Counted from the first letter of the stretch, positions 22,870 through 31,426 are shown. The stretch is 45,417 bases of DNA from Nocardioides stalactiti (GCF_014180715.1 NZ_JACEFC010000025.1:1-45417), one strand, 5' to 3'. Numbers and translations are program-made. Notes: a model not told the origin generated them from the letters alone.

Positions 22870-23687
22870 TGCCGACGTTCGCCGCGCAGTACGGCCCCTG
22901 GGCGCTCGTCGCCGGGGCGTCGGAGGGCGTCGGTGCGCTGTACGCCGAGGAGCTCGCCGCTCGCGGCCTGAACGTGGTGGTCCTGGCCCGGCGCCAGGCG
23001 GCGCTCGACGAGGTCGCGGCCGGCATCCGGAGCCGCACGGGTGCCGAGGTCCGCACGCTCGCCGTCGACCTCGCCCGGCCCGACGCGACGGCGACCATCA
23101 CGACCGCGCTCGCCGACCTCGAGATCGGCTACCTCGTCTACTGCGCCGGTGCCGACGCCGACTACCGCCCGCTGCTGGCCGGCCCGGTGGCGGCGGCCGA
23201 CGCGATGATCCATCGCAACTGCACGGTGATGGTCCAGCTGTGCCACGCGTTCGCCGGTCCGATGGTGGAGCGCGGCCGCGGCGCCATCGTGCTCTTCGGG
23301 TCCGGAGCCGGTTTCGCCGGAGCACCCAACATGGCCGTCTACGGCGCGACCAAGGCGTTCGACATGGTCTTCGCGGAGGGCCTGTACGGCGAGCTGCGAC
23401 CGCACGGCGTCGACGTCCTCGGGCTGGTGCTCGGCGAGACCGACACCCCCGGCCTGCGCCGCGTGCGGCACCAGCGCGGACTGTCGGGCCCCGACGAGCC
23501 GGTCCGCCGGGCCTCGACCCCCGAGCAGGTCGTCGCCGACGCGTTCGCGCACCTCACCGACGGCCCGGTCTACCTGGCGAACCGGACCATGCGTCTCGGG
23601 TCGCGCGCGATGTTCCCGATGGGGCGCAACCGGATGGCGCGGCTGATGGCCAGAGCCAGCGCGAAGGCGATGGGCCCAGCCGACTGA
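22869..23687 (+). CDS. Classical SDR-family oxidoreductase
   Basis: A 272-aa short-chain dehydrogenase/reductase. The cofactor loop is AGASEGVGALYAEELAARG and the strand YLVYCAGAD replaces the usual NNAG. The catalytic Ser is in IVLFGSGAGF, and Tyr and Lys are in YGATKAFDM. The C-terminal part is slightly long and basic (GRNRMARLMARASAKAMG), perhaps for membrane association. The ATG at 22869 directly follows a GTG (22866), either of which may be used; both overlap the stop of the NTF2-like gene. It probably acts with that protein on one substrate. The convergent phosphotransferase follows after 34 bp. Confidence 0.85.
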   Translation: MPTFAAQYGPWALVAGASEGVGALYAEELAARGLNVVVLARRQAALDEVAAGIRSRTGAEVRTLAVDLARPDATATITTALADLEIGYLVYCAGADADYRPLLAGPVAAADAMIHRNCTVMVQLCHAFAGPMVERGRGAIVLFGSGAGFAGAPNMAVYGATKAFDMVFAEGLYGELRPHGVDVLGLVLGETDTPGLRRVRHQRGLSGPDEPVRRASTPEQVVADAFAHLTDGPVYLANRTMRLGSRAMFPMGRNRMARLMARASAKAMGPAD

Positions 23688-23721
23688 GTGTCAGCACGAG
23701 CGGCTCGTCGCGGCGGCACCC

Positions 23722-24867
23722 TCAGAGCTCGGCGTCGACGACCTTCTCGACGTCGAGGTCCATGAGCGTGTTGATCGCCCGCACGGCGGTGACCTCCATC
23801 CGGTCGTCAGGCTGCATGCCGCCGGCGGCGAGGCTGAACACGATCGCGATCCATCCGTCGATCGTCAGCAGCCGGTAGCGGTCGAAGGCCTCGTCGAAGG
23901 ACGGCACCTCGCCGCCCGCCCCGTGCTCTGCCAGCCCAGCGAGGTAGCGCCGCAGCAGGTTCTCCTGCTCTGCTCGCCGGAGCTCGGTAGGGATGGAGTG
24001 CATGAGGAAGTACGCGACGTCGCGCAGGCCGTTCATCTTGTGGAAGACCTGCCAGTCATAGATCCCGGCCGTGCCGTCCGGGTCGCTGAACGTGTTGCCC
24101 AGGTGCGTGTCTCCGTGGCACAACGTCATGGGCATCGACTCCCAGACCTTCACGAACACGTCCTGGTTGTCGACATAGGTCTTGGTCAGGCGCCGCACCG
24201 AGTCCGGGACCTCGCGGTCCTGGTTCATGAATCTCTTCTCGCTCCACTTGAAGAGCTGTCGCATGAACGGATATCCGGGGCGACGCGAGTAGGTCTCGAG
24301 CCAGGCCAGGTCCGTCGAGAAGCGCGGCGAGCGCCAGAACCGGCCGTGCAGCTTCGCGAGGAGGTCGATCACTCCTTCGGCATGCTCCTTGGTGCACTCG
24401 TCGTCGGCGTTGAGGAAGGTTACGTCGCCGCGGAGAGCCAGGTCCTCGAACACGATGACGTAGCGGCCACCGATGCCGTGCCGAGCGAGGAAGGGCCGGA
24501 CCGTGAGGTCCTCGAGCGAGGGCTGGATCTGCTGGAAGAACCGCGTCTCGTAGGAGTGGCAGCCGAAGCCGGAGACGATCCCGCGCGGTGCGACCTGGGT
24601 GGAGGTCCCCTTCGCGAAGGCGGACGCGGGGAGCCCGGCGTCCGTGCCCGCCTGGTTCCAACGGAGCATGATCCGGGCACGATCCGTGGTGCCCCTCGAG
24701 TCGATCACCACCTCGTGGGACTCCAGCCGCGCTCCGGGCACGCCGCGTCCGATCGCCCGACCGAGCTCGGCCGTCGTGATCGAGTCCAGGCCGTAGCGCC
24801 CCTGCCTCGGCACCCAGGGCGAGACCCCCAGAGCCAGGTCGCGTGCCGACGCCAGTCCGTGTCGCAT
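23722..24867 (-). CDS. Aminoglycoside-phosphotransferase-like kinase
   Basis: A 381-aa member of the APH/choline-kinase-like fold (EcK-like or DUF1679-like subgroup). The ATP-site region includes AFAKGTSTQVAPRGIVSGFGCHSYETRFFQQIQP and VIVFEDLALRG. The catalytic loop is LCHGDTHLGNTF, with Asp of HGD as base. The metal-binding IYDWQVFHK replaces the DFG-like IDWQ, common in this family. GAAGGGG precedes ATG 24867. It is divergent from the TetR gene across a rare AT-rich segment. Antibiotic resistance is unlikely from context; phosphorylation of an alcohol or acyl compound in lipid metabolism is a guess. Confidence 0.82.
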   Translation of the reverse strand: MRHGLASARDLALGVSPWVPRQGRYGLDSITTAELGRAIGRGVPGARLESHEVVIDSRGTTDRARIMLRWNQAGTDAGLPASAFAKGTSTQVAPRGIVSGFGCHSYETRFFQQIQPSLEDLTVRPFLARHGIGGRYVIVFEDLALRGDVTFLNADDECTKEHAEGVIDLLAKLHGRFWRSPRFSTDLAWLETYSRRPGYPFMRQLFKWSEKRFMNQDREVPDSVRRLTKTYVDNQDVFVKVWESMPMTLCHGDTHLGNTFSDPDGTAGIYDWQVFHKMNGLRDVAYFLMHSIPTELRRAEQENLLRRYLAGLAEHGAGGEVPSFDEAFDRYRLLTIDGWIAIVFSLAAGGMQPDDRMEVTAVRAINTLMDLDVEKVVDAEL

Positions 24868-25007
24868 GAGGTTCCCCTTCGATCCCGTGCGGTCGCGCTC
24901 TCGCGACCGCAGGCCTTCACGGTAGATCTCGAATTTACGGGCGTCAATTAATTTCTAATACATTTTCATTTTTTTGGAGGATCGACCGCCACCGTGAGCG
25001 CGTGCGG

Positions 25008-25013
25008 TAGACA
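25008..25013 (+). promoter_or_regulatory. -10-like element (TAGACA) of the TetR gene
   Basis: TAGACA is followed by six bases and the ATG at 25020 with no Shine-Dalgarno, the leaderless layout, though the last base deviates from TANNNT. The rest of the 152-bp gap (24868-25019) is AT-rich around 24930-24975 and likely holds the divergent promoter and an operator I cannot define. Confidence 0.35.
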
Positions 25014-25019
25014 GACCCC

Positions 25020-25619
25020 ATGCAGCGGCCGGACCCTCGCGAGAGCAAGGGAGCGGCCACGCGCCGGCGCATCCTGACCGCGCTGGAGGAGGCGATCGAA
25101 GAACTGGGGTACGAGCGGGTGACGATCGCCGAGGTCACCCGCCGCGCCGACGTGACCCGGCCGGCGTTCTACTTCCACTTCGAGTCGCTCGGCGCCGCCT
25201 TCTCCTCGCTGATGGAGCGGCTCTTCGACCAGTTCACCGGGGTCGCCACGGGTTGGTACGAGCACGGCAGCGCAGATGAGTCCGCGGCTTTCCGAGCGGG
25301 GATGGCCGCGACCGTCGACCTATGGCGGGCTCACTCCCAGGTGATGGACGCGGTCGTGCGCGCCGCAGCAGCCGACCCCGCAGCCCGCCGGGTGCTGGAC
25401 GGCTGGATCGACGCCTACGTCGAGCGAGCGCTGCCGGTGGTCCGCGCGGACGCGACCATGTTGGGCGACGCCACGGACCGCATCACCAGGCTTCTGGTCG
25501 AGACGACCTTCGACGCGATGGGGCGCGACGTCCGCGCCATCGTCGGCGGCAGCCCGCCGGACCGCGACCTCGCCGACTCGCTGTCGCTGATCTGGACCCG
25601 GTCGATCTACCTCAGGTAG
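25020..25619 (+). CDS. TetR-family transcriptional regulator
   Basis: A 199-aa one-component repressor. The helix-turn-helix domain is ATRRRILTALEEAIEELGYERVTIAEVTRRADVTRPAFYFHFESLGAAFSSLM (about residues 13-62), where RPAFYFHF is the recognition helix and its Tyr/Phe-rich end. The rest is a helical ligand-binding domain. The gene is divergent from the phosphotransferase and convergent with the WS/DGAT gene, whose stop overlaps its own by 8 bp. It is a candidate regulator of the phosphotransferase. By family, its ligand could be an acyl-CoA or a hydrophobic molecule. Confidence 0.9.
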   Translation: MQRPDPRESKGAATRRRILTALEEAIEELGYERVTIAEVTRRADVTRPAFYFHFESLGAAFSSLMERLFDQFTGVATGWYEHGSADESAAFRAGMAATVDLWRAHSQVMDAVVRAAAADPAARRVLDGWIDAYVERALPVVRADATMLGDATDRITRLLVETTFDAMGRDVRAIVGGSPPDRDLADSLSLIWTRSIYLR

Positions 25620-26967
25620 CGGTCGCCTTCTCCAGCGCTGTCAACGCCTCGTCGAGGTGGATCAGCATGCGCTGCAGGTGCGGGAGCGCCCGCCGGTCCC
25701 CCACGATGCCGAAGGTCATCAGGTCGTCGTACCGGGTCAGGGTGATGTTCATCGCCTGCGCCTCGGAGATCATCGAGACGGGGTAGATGTCCGTCATCCG
25801 CGCCCCGTTGGAGTAGAGCGGGACGTTGGTCGCCGGGACGTTGGAGATGATCAGGTTGAAGGGGTGCCGGGGAAGCGCGGAGATGCCGGTGAGGGACGAG
25901 ATGATCGCCCCGCCCATGATCAGCTTGCTGACCGCGATCACTTCCGCCGGCGACATCGCGCCGAACCGGTCCTTGGCCGCCTTCGTCTGCGCGTGGATCG
26001 AGCCCAGGCGCACAGCCGGGTCGTCCCCGGCCGTGCCGAGGTCGCAGAGCATCGCGCCGAACGCATTGCCCTCCCCATCCGCGAAGTCGCTCCCTTCGCG
26101 GCGCACCGAGACCGGCACCATGGCGATCAGCGATCGGTCCGGCAGGGTCCCGATCTCGTCGAGGTAGGCCCGGAGCGCGCCCCCCGCCATCGCGAGCCCG
26201 ACATCGTTGACCGTGCAGCCCGCAGCACGGGCGACTGCCTTGAGCCGCTCCACCTGCCACTGGTCTCCGGCGAACCGTCGCGCTCCGCCCACCTTGACGT
26301 TGAGGGGCGAGGGCGGCGCCTCGAACGGCACCCGAGAGCTGTCGTCCCGCGCCATGTCGACCAGTGAACGGACCACGGACGCGCTGCGCAGGACTGGGGC
26401 GAGCCTGCTCTCGGACGGCCGCGGCTTGCGGGGCGACTGGATCACGTTGGGGTCCACTGCCCACGGCGGCAGGCAGTCCCGCTTCTCCGGGTCGGGCGAG
26501 AGGCTGCCCAGCACGTGCTTGGCGAGGGACATCCCGTCCGCGATGGCGTGGTGGGTCTTGAAGGCCGTCGCGAAACGGCCACCCTCCAGACGCTCGAACA
26601 CGTGGAACTCCCACAGCGGCCGGCGACGGTCCAAGGGCATCCCGTGCTGGACGGACACCGCCTCGAGGAGCTCGCGGACCCGTCCCTGGCCAGGCAGAGC
26701 CGAGCGCCGCACGTGGTGGTCGATCTCGACCGGCTCGTCATCGATCCACCGCAGCGTCGACGGCGAGACCGCCGAACGCGCCGGCCGGCGCCGGAACACG
26801 CGCTTGAGGTCGTCGCTCGCGAGGAGGTGCTGGAAGTAGTCGGCCACCCACTCGTCGGGATCAGCGTCCACCGGAGGGCGGTACAGCTGGAGCGTGATGA
26901 CCTGGGCCGGCCGGCCGGCCGCCTCACCGAGCAGGAACATCGCATCGCCGACAGCAATGTTGGTCAA
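25612..26967 (-). CDS. WS/DGAT wax ester synthase / diacylglycerol acyltransferase
   Basis: It joins acyl-CoA to a long-chain alcohol or diacylglycerol to make storage lipid at the membrane. The 451-aa product starts LTNIAVGDAMFLLGE, the usual WS/DGAT opening, and contains the catalytic HHAIADGMS (His139-His140, Asp144-Gly145), plus the later NDVGLAMAGGALRAYL and PFNLIISNVPATNVPLYSNGA motifs. I chose the TTG at 26967, with GGAGG 7 nt upstream, over an ATG at 27051 because the extra 28 residues are encoded by AT-rich promoter-like DNA. It is convergent with TetR (8-bp overlap) and divergent from the hydrolase. Confidence 0.88.
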   Translation of the reverse strand: MTNIAVGDAMFLLGEAAGRPAQVITLQLYRPPVDADPDEWVADYFQHLLASDDLKRVFRRRPARSAVSPSTLRWIDDEPVEIDHHVRRSALPGQGRVRELLEAVSVQHGMPLDRRRPLWEFHVFERLEGGRFATAFKTHHAIADGMSLAKHVLGSLSPDPEKRDCLPPWAVDPNVIQSPRKPRPSESRLAPVLRSASVVRSLVDMARDDSSRVPFEAPPSPLNVKVGGARRFAGDQWQVERLKAVARAAGCTVNDVGLAMAGGALRAYLDEIGTLPDRSLIAMVPVSVRREGSDFADGEGNAFGAMLCDLGTAGDDPAVRLGSIHAQTKAAKDRFGAMSPAEVIAVSKLIMGGAIISSLTGISALPRHPFNLIISNVPATNVPLYSNGARMTDIYPVSMISEAQAMNITLTRYDDLMTFGIVGDRRALPHLQRMLIHLDEALTALEKATAT

Positions 26968-27008
26968 GGTCGCGACCTCCGTCTCGATCGTCCAGGAGCA
27001 TGGACAAT

Positions 27009-27036
27009 CTATCGAATCTAACTTAAAAAAAGATAG
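27009..27036. promoter_or_regulatory. AT-rich divergent promoter region with inverted repeat
   Basis: CTATC (27009-27013) and GATAG (27032-27036) flank an A/T-rich core including GAATCTAACTTAAA, which matches the GAAYCTAGATTAA element at 40578 and 43312 at most positions. It lies between the WS/DGAT and hydrolase genes and stands out from the very GC-rich surroundings. Confidence 0.35.
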
Positions 27037-27074
27037 AGTGTCGTTGCGCACACCGCAGCCTGAGACGAGGGAAC

Positions 27075-27884
27075 GTGCAACAGCAACCGCCAGGCCGCGA
27101 TGCGACCGACCACGTGCTCCTCCTCCACGGGATGGGGTGCGGACCCTGGGTCTGGGATTCCGTCGAGGAGCACCTGCCCGCTCACCTCGTCGCTGTTGCG
27201 GTCACCATCGCCGGACACCGAGGCGGCACGCCGCTCGCTGCTGCGGCGGACCGGCGCGCCTCGGAGCAGATGCTCGACGACATCGAGGCAGCCCTCGACC
27301 AGCGCGGGATCGCACGCCTGCACGTGGTGGGCAACTCGCTCGGGGGGTGGCTCGCCCTTCGCCTGGCCGAGCGAGGTCGGGCACTCAGCGTCCTGTGCCT
27401 GGCTCCCGCGGGAGGCTGGCAGCCAGGGAGCGTGTTCGAACGCCTGCTCATCTCGAGGTTCGCCCTGGGGCAACAGGCTGCCCGAGCGCTGGCGCGTCGC
27501 CCGGCCCTCCTCGGCTCTCCCCGCCTACGCCATGCCGTGCTGGCGCCGGTGGTCGCGGATCCCGACAAGGTGCCCGCCGCAGACGTGGAACGGTTCGTGC
27601 GGGACATGGCCGACTGCCAGGCACTGCGCCTGGCGCTCGCGAGCCCCGACGCACGGGCGCTCGCCCGTGTCGACTCCCTGGCCGCGCCGACCCGCATCGC
27701 GTGGTCGGGCGAGGACCGCGTGCTCAGCAGGCGTCGGGCTCGCCACGGTTTCGACCACCTCCGCGCCGACGAGCTCGAGCTCGCGGGGCTGGGCCACCTG
27801 CCGATGCTCGACGACCCGCAGGCGGTCGCCCGCTTGATCGCCGACGCCGTCGCCCGCGCCGAGTCGTCGCGCAAGGTCAGCTGA
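27075..27884 (+). CDS. Alpha/beta-hydrolase
   Basis: A 269-aa hydrolase of the alpha/beta fold. The oxyanion-hole strand is HVLLLHGMGCGPWVW and the nucleophile elbow is GNSLGG with Ser88. The acid is probably Asp in AWSGEDRVL and the His is in GLGHLPML near the C-terminus. The GTG start at 27075 follows GACGAGGGA. The 3' end overlaps the convergent COX4-like gene by 8 bp. Neighbouring the WS/DGAT gene, it may be an esterase or lipase for the stored lipid, but substrate cannot be read. Confidence 0.85.
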   Translation: MQQQPPGRDATDHVLLLHGMGCGPWVWDSVEEHLPAHLVAVAVTIAGHRGGTPLAAAADRRASEQMLDDIEAALDQRGIARLHVVGNSLGGWLALRLAERGRALSVLCLAPAGGWQPGSVFERLLISRFALGQQAARALARRPALLGSPRLRHAVLAPVVADPDKVPAADVERFVRDMADCQALRLALASPDARALARVDSLAAPTRIAWSGEDRVLSRRRARHGFDHLRADELELAGLGHLPMLDDPQAVARLIADAVARAESSRKVS

Positions 27885-28140
27885 GGAGGAACGCGACGCA
27901 GAGCGCGCCGAAGGTCGACGTCCATGCGGCGAGTGCGATCCGGAGGGCGCGCGGCGCTTCCCGGACCTCCATGAAGTGACGACCCACCAGGAAGGCCTTG
28001 ACGAAGCCGGCAGCGACGACGACCGCCGGACCGAGGTCCGCCGGCCCGTGGTGCCCGGTCCCGATCCAGAACGTCATCGCCGTCACCGCGACCAGCACGA
28101 GCCACACCGCGAGGACCCGCGCGGGCACCCCACCGATCAC
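27877..28140 (-). CDS. COX4-like (cytochrome c oxidase subunit IV / NorF-type) membrane protein, copy 2
   Basis: An 87-aa protein with three hydrophobic helices: VLAVWLVLVAVTAMTFWIG, LGPAVVVAAGFVKAFLVG and IALAAWTSTFGALCVAFLL. The second carries the family-typical KAFLVGRHFMEVREAP segment. This matches the prokaryotic subunit IV / CyoD / NorF-like family, small accessory subunits of heme-copper oxidases. The GTG start (28138-28140) overlaps the COX3-like stop as GTGA, which fixes the start. It is the last gene of the long mce operon and runs 8 bp into the convergent hydrolase. Its close counterpart is at 30561-30827. Confidence 0.85.
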   Translation of the reverse strand: MIGGVPARVLAVWLVLVAVTAMTFWIGTGHHGPADLGPAVVVAAGFVKAFLVGRHFMEVREAPRALRIALAAWTSTFGALCVAFLLS

Positions 28141-28772
28141 GACAACGGCCCCAGGTACAGCAGGTTGAAGATGACCACCCACAGCAGGTCGACCATGTGC
28201 CAATAGACGGCGGCCGCCTCGACGAACACACGGCTCGGTCGCCGACCGGCCCTCGTCCTCCGGGACCAGGTGCCGAGCAGGACGAGGCCGACGACGACGT
28301 GCAGCAGGTGCACGCCGGTCATCACGAAGTAGAACGTGAAGAACGTGTTGGTCCCCGGGGTGTGACCGCCGCTGATCTCGAGGGAGTACTCCACCGCCTT
28401 GGCGGCGATGAAGGCGAACCCGGTCCCCGTTGCGACACGGAGCCAGCCGGCGGTCGGCCCCGGGCGGTCGCGGCGGTGCGCCTGGAGCGCTGCCACGACG
28501 GCGTACGAACCGAGGAGCAGCAGCAGGGTGTTGACCACCCCGATCGGCTGGTGGAGATCAGCGGCAGCCGCGGCGAACCCCGCCTCGTCCTCTCGCATCT
28601 CCCAGCAGAAAACGGCGAAGAACGCCCCGAAGATCGACATGTCTCCCAGGACGAACACCCACAGGCCCACCTCACCCGGCAGGCCTGCGGCGGGCGTGCG
28701 ACCCGGCGCCGGCTGAGGAGCCGGCGCCGGCGGATCCTCCGTCCAGAGGAAGGACGCACTCTCGGCGATCAA
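28137..28772 (-). CDS. COX3-like (heme-copper oxidase subunit III / NorE-type) membrane protein, copy 2
   Basis: A 211-aa, five-helix protein. It starts with a Pro-rich segment (PPAPAPQPAPG), then GLWVFVLGDMSIFGAFFAVF, AAKAVEYSLEISGGHTPGTN, TFYFVMTGVHLLHVVVGLVLL and VYWHMVDLLWVVIFNLLYL. The last two motifs are diagnostic of subunit III. NorE-type homologues support nitric oxide reductase, but no subunit I or II is encoded in the window. The unit lies 3 nt after the membrane protein gene and overlaps the COX4-like gene. The paralogous copy is at 30824-31426. Confidence 0.87.
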   Translation of the reverse strand: MIAESASFLWTEDPPAPAPQPAPGRTPAAGLPGEVGLWVFVLGDMSIFGAFFAVFCWEMREDEAGFAAAAADLHQPIGVVNTLLLLLGSYAVVAALQAHRRDRPGPTAGWLRVATGTGFAFIAAKAVEYSLEISGGHTPGTNTFFTFYFVMTGVHLLHVVVGLVLLGTWSRRTRAGRRPSRVFVEAAAVYWHMVDLLWVVIFNLLYLGPLS

Positions 28773-28775
28773 CGA

Positions 28776-29480
28776 TCAGGCCTTTGCCAGGACGACGTCA
28801 CGATCGACCATGAGGGTCTCGTTGGCCTTGCGGCAGGCATAGCTCATCGCGACCAGGAAGGCGCAGTAGGCGGTCAGCGCCAGCCAGAACACGAACACCC
28901 CGTTCCAGGCGAACGGACCGCTCTTGAAGAAGTAGGCCAGGACGTCGGGGATGAAGGCGAACGCCACCAGCAAGTTGAGGTAAGCCAGCCATCGCGGGAA
29001 CACCTCGGACTTGTCGCGGAGGATGGCCAGGGCTATCGCGACGTTCTGGACCATGAACGGGGTGATGCCGGTGAAGAGCAGCAGCCAGGCGAGGTCGTTG
29101 AGCAGGACGATGTCACCCGGGTCGCGATCGGTCCGGAAGGCCGCGATCGCGAAGATCAGCTGCGGGAACATGTTGATCACGACCGTCACGGCAGCGGCGA
29201 GCAGCTGGGTGAAGGCCATCAAGGGCACCCGACCCTCCATGCGCAGGAGGTGCACCGAGACGAGCACGAGCATCGGGATCATGAGGACGACCCCGATCGA
29301 GGACAGGACGAAACCTGCCATCACCCGGTTGGGCTCCTCGGTGAAGAACGAGACGACGTCGGGCGTGCTCTCGCCTGGTCCCATCGGGAGCGGCAGCATC
29401 CCCGCGATGAGCCATCCGACCAGCGTGACGACAACGGCCGCCGGTCCCCCGAGGGCCGCGATGTCGAGGATGCGCTTCAC
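28776..29480 (-). CDS. Multi-pass membrane protein, paralogue 2 of the oxidase-like module
   Basis: A 234-aa protein with about six membrane helices and no family I can name with certainty. The C-terminal half (FPRWLAYLNLLVAFAFIPDVLAYFFKSGPFAWNGVFVFW) aligns by eye with the equivalent region of the protein at 31423-32193 (FPRWFAWMSFLTAACYVPLMLMPFFRTGPVAWDGAVSFW). The two are paralogues. The N-terminal half differs more. ATG 29480 overlaps the LLM gene stop as ATGA; the COX3-like gene follows after 3 nt. Always sitting before COX3-COX4 suggests it works with them, but that is inference. Confidence 0.75.
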   Translation of the reverse strand: MKRILDIAALGGPAAVVVTLVGWLIAGMLPLPMGPGESTPDVVSFFTEEPNRVMAGFVLSSIGVVLMIPMLVLVSVHLLRMEGRVPLMAFTQLLAAAVTVVINMFPQLIFAIAAFRTDRDPGDIVLLNDLAWLLLFTGITPFMVQNVAIALAILRDKSEVFPRWLAYLNLLVAFAFIPDVLAYFFKSGPFAWNGVFVFWLALTAYCAFLVAMSYACRKANETLMVDRDVVLAKA

Positions 29481-30532
29481 TTCGTCCCTCCCCGGAGGAT
29501 GCCGGCGAGGCGACCGACCTGCTCGACGCGCTCGTCCGCAGTTCTCGCGAGAGGGTTGACCAGGAGGGTCCGTACCCCCGCAGCGTGGAACTCCTCGACC
29601 TGGTGGCGGACGCTGTCCTCGTCACCGATCAGGGTGACCGCCTCGACGAGGTCGCCCGGCACGGCTTCCGCGGCCTCACGCTTCTTGCCCGCGAGGTAGA
29701 GGTCCTGGATCTCCTTGGCCTCGGTCTCGTAGCCGTAGCGACACGCGAGCTGGTTGTAGAAGTTCTTGTCCCGCGCGCCCATGCCCCCGACGTAGAGCGC
29801 GAGCTGGTTGCGAACCGTCGCGATCGCCTCGGGGTCGGGGGCGCCGAGGTGGAAGCTGACCTGCAGCTGGATGTCGAGCTCGCCGAGCGAGGGATCACGC
29901 CGGCTCGTACCGGCGTCGAGCGCCTCCCCCCAAGCCTGCTTCGCCCGACCCGGGTGGAAGAACAGCGGCTGCCACCCGTCGGCGACCTCCGCGACGAGCT
30001 CGACGTTCTTGGGTCCGAGCGCCGCGACAGAGATCGGGATCTCGGAGCGGACCGGGTGGTTGATCAGCTTGAGCGGCTTGCCCAGCCCGGAGCCGCCGTC
30101 CTCCTTGGTCAACGGCACCCGGTAGTGCTCGCCCGCGAACTCGACCGGCTCGCGCCGCCAGACCTGTCGACAGATGGAGATCGTCTCGCGGGTACGACCG
30201 AGCGGCGCGTCGTACCTCACGCCGTGGAATCCCTCGACGACCTGGGGACCAGAGGCCCCGAGTCCTAGGTTGAAGCGGCCACCCGAGACGTAGTCGAGTC
30301 CCGCAGCGGTCATCGCCGTCAGGGACGGGGTCCGCGAGTAGACCTGGAGGATCCCGGAGAGGAGCTGCAAGGACTCCGTCTTCGCCGCGATGTAGCCGAG
30401 CTGGCTCACCGCGTCGAACGAGTACGCCTCGGCGACGGCGACCAGCTCGAGACCTTGTCGCTCGTACTCCTGGAGGAGCTCGACGGTCTCTGCGAAGCCG
30501 CCGGAGTAGTCCATGATCATGCCGAGTCGCAC
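29477..30532 (-). CDS. LLM-class (F420-type) oxidoreductase
   Basis: A 351-aa TIM-barrel of the luciferase-like monooxygenase superfamily. Its motifs LGMIMDYSGGFAETVELLQEYERQGLELVAVAEAYSFDAVSQLGYIA, SGILQVYSRTPSLTAMTAAGLDYVSGGRFNLGLGASGPQVVEG are typical of F420-dependent actinobacterial members rather than FMN-dependent luciferases. The GTG start at 30532 has AAAGGA 9 nt upstream. It lies between the two COX-like modules in the long operon, with a 28-nt gap before it (the largest in the unit) and a 4-bp overlap after. It could reduce or oxygenate the imported lipid, or use F420H2 in the modules' electron chain; neither is shown. Confidence 0.85.
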   Translation of the reverse strand: MRLGMIMDYSGGFAETVELLQEYERQGLELVAVAEAYSFDAVSQLGYIAAKTESLQLLSGILQVYSRTPSLTAMTAAGLDYVSGGRFNLGLGASGPQVVEGFHGVRYDAPLGRTRETISICRQVWRREPVEFAGEHYRVPLTKEDGGSGLGKPLKLINHPVRSEIPISVAALGPKNVELVAEVADGWQPLFFHPGRAKQAWGEALDAGTSRRDPSLGELDIQLQVSFHLGAPDPEAIATVRNQLALYVGGMGARDKNFYNQLACRYGYETEAKEIQDLYLAGKKREAAEAVPGDLVEAVTLIGDEDSVRHQVEEFHAAGVRTLLVNPLARTADERVEQVGRLAGILRGGTK

Positions 30533-30560
30533 GGGTGGTCCTTTCGTTCGGGTGCCGGGC

Positions 30561-30827
30561 TCACTGCCACAGCAGGACGACGAGGGTCAGCGGGACCAGG
30601 ACGGCCCAGCCCTCGAAGGCGAGCCGGCCGAGCAGGGGTGCTCGCCGGAGCTCGATGAAGTCCGTCATCACCAGCCTGACCTTCCAGGCGGCGACCACGA
30701 AGATGGCGACCAGCGCCCAGCGCCGGTCCACGGAATCAGCGCTGAGGATCCAGGTCGTGACGATGCTCGCGGCGGCGAGCAGGCCCCACGTCATCCAGGT
30801 CGGTCGTTCGGTCAGCACCGTGGTCAC
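30561..30827 (-). CDS. COX4-like (subunit IV / NorF-type) membrane protein, copy 1
   Basis: An 88-aa, three-helix protein (LLAAASIVTTWILS, WALVAIFVVAAWKVRLVMTDFIELRRAP, AFEGWAVLVPLTLVVLLW). The KVRLVMTDFIELRRAPLLGRLAFEGW segment matches KAFLVGRHFMEVREAPRALRIALAAW of copy 2. The GTG (30825-30827) overlaps the COX3-like stop as GTGA. It belongs to the prokaryotic cytochrome c oxidase subunit IV family. Confidence 0.83.
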   Translation of the reverse strand: MTTVLTERPTWMTWGLLAAASIVTTWILSADSVDRRWALVAIFVVAAWKVRLVMTDFIELRRAPLLGRLAFEGWAVLVPLTLVVLLWQ

Positions 30828-31426
30828 CTCGCGAGGTACAGGAGCGGGAAGATGAGGAGCCAGAGGAAGTCGACGAGGTGCCAGAAGACCGCGGCGGTCT
30901 CGAAGCCGACGACTCCTCCCTCCGGTCGACGGCCCAGCCGCACCCAGAACCCCAGGAGCAGGACGCACCCGGCGACCACGTGGCCGAGGTGCACACCCGT
31001 GAGGGTGAGGTAGTAGACGTAGAACTCGTGGGTGTCGGGCGCGTGCCCGGCGTCGAATCCCGCGGCGTACTCGAGAGACTTGAGCACCACGAAGACCGCT
31101 CCCCCGCCCACCCCCGCGAGGATCCAGCGGCGAGCCTGACCCACCGCGTCGCGGCGCAGTGCCGTCAGTGCCGACGCGATGCACGCCGAGCTGGTCAGGA
31201 GGACGAGGGTGTTGATGCCCCCGCGGTCCGCGTCGAGCGTCAGGCGCGCCGCTTCGAAGCCAGCGGGGTCGTCGGCACGCGCCAGCGCGAAGGTGACGAA
31301 CATGAGGGTGAACATCGCCAGGTCGCCGGCGACGAAGACCCAGAACCCGTCCATGCCCGGCATCGTGCGACGGCTGCCCTTCCCGGCGGGGGCGCCCTGG
31401 TCGCTGCGCTCCATCAGCGCACTCAT
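30824..31426 (-). CDS. COX3-like (subunit III / NorE-type) membrane protein, copy 1
   Basis: A 200-aa protein with five helices. GFWVFVAGDLAMFTLMFVTF, LKSLEYAAGFDAGHAPDTHEFYVYYLTLTGVHLGHVVAGCVLLLG and AVFWHLVDFLWLLIFPLLYL are subunit III hallmarks. ATG 31426 overlaps the upstream membrane-protein stop as ATGA, which excludes the longer open frame that starts at 31942. Compared with copy 2 it lacks the Pro-rich head but keeps every helix. No partner catalytic subunit is in the window. Confidence 0.87.
   Translation of the reverse strand: MSALMERSDQGAPAGKGSRRTMPGMDGFWVFVAGDLAMFTLMFVTFALARADDPAGFEAARLTLDADRGGINTLVLLTSSACIASALTALRRDAVGQARRWILAGVGGGAVFVVLKSLEYAAGFDAGHAPDTHEFYVYYLTLTGVHLGHVVAGCVLLLGFWVRLGRRPEGGVVGFETAAVFWHLVDFLWLLIFPLLYLAR

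Noticed and set aside
23696..23708. ACGAGC-G-GCTCGT inverted repeat between the SDR and kinase genes as a terminator
   Set aside because: The stem is only about five usable base pairs with a tiny loop; too weak to call.
23722..24867. Aminoglycoside resistance gene
   Set aside because: The fold is APH-like, but the sequence fits the broader kinase family and no resistance or mobile context is present.
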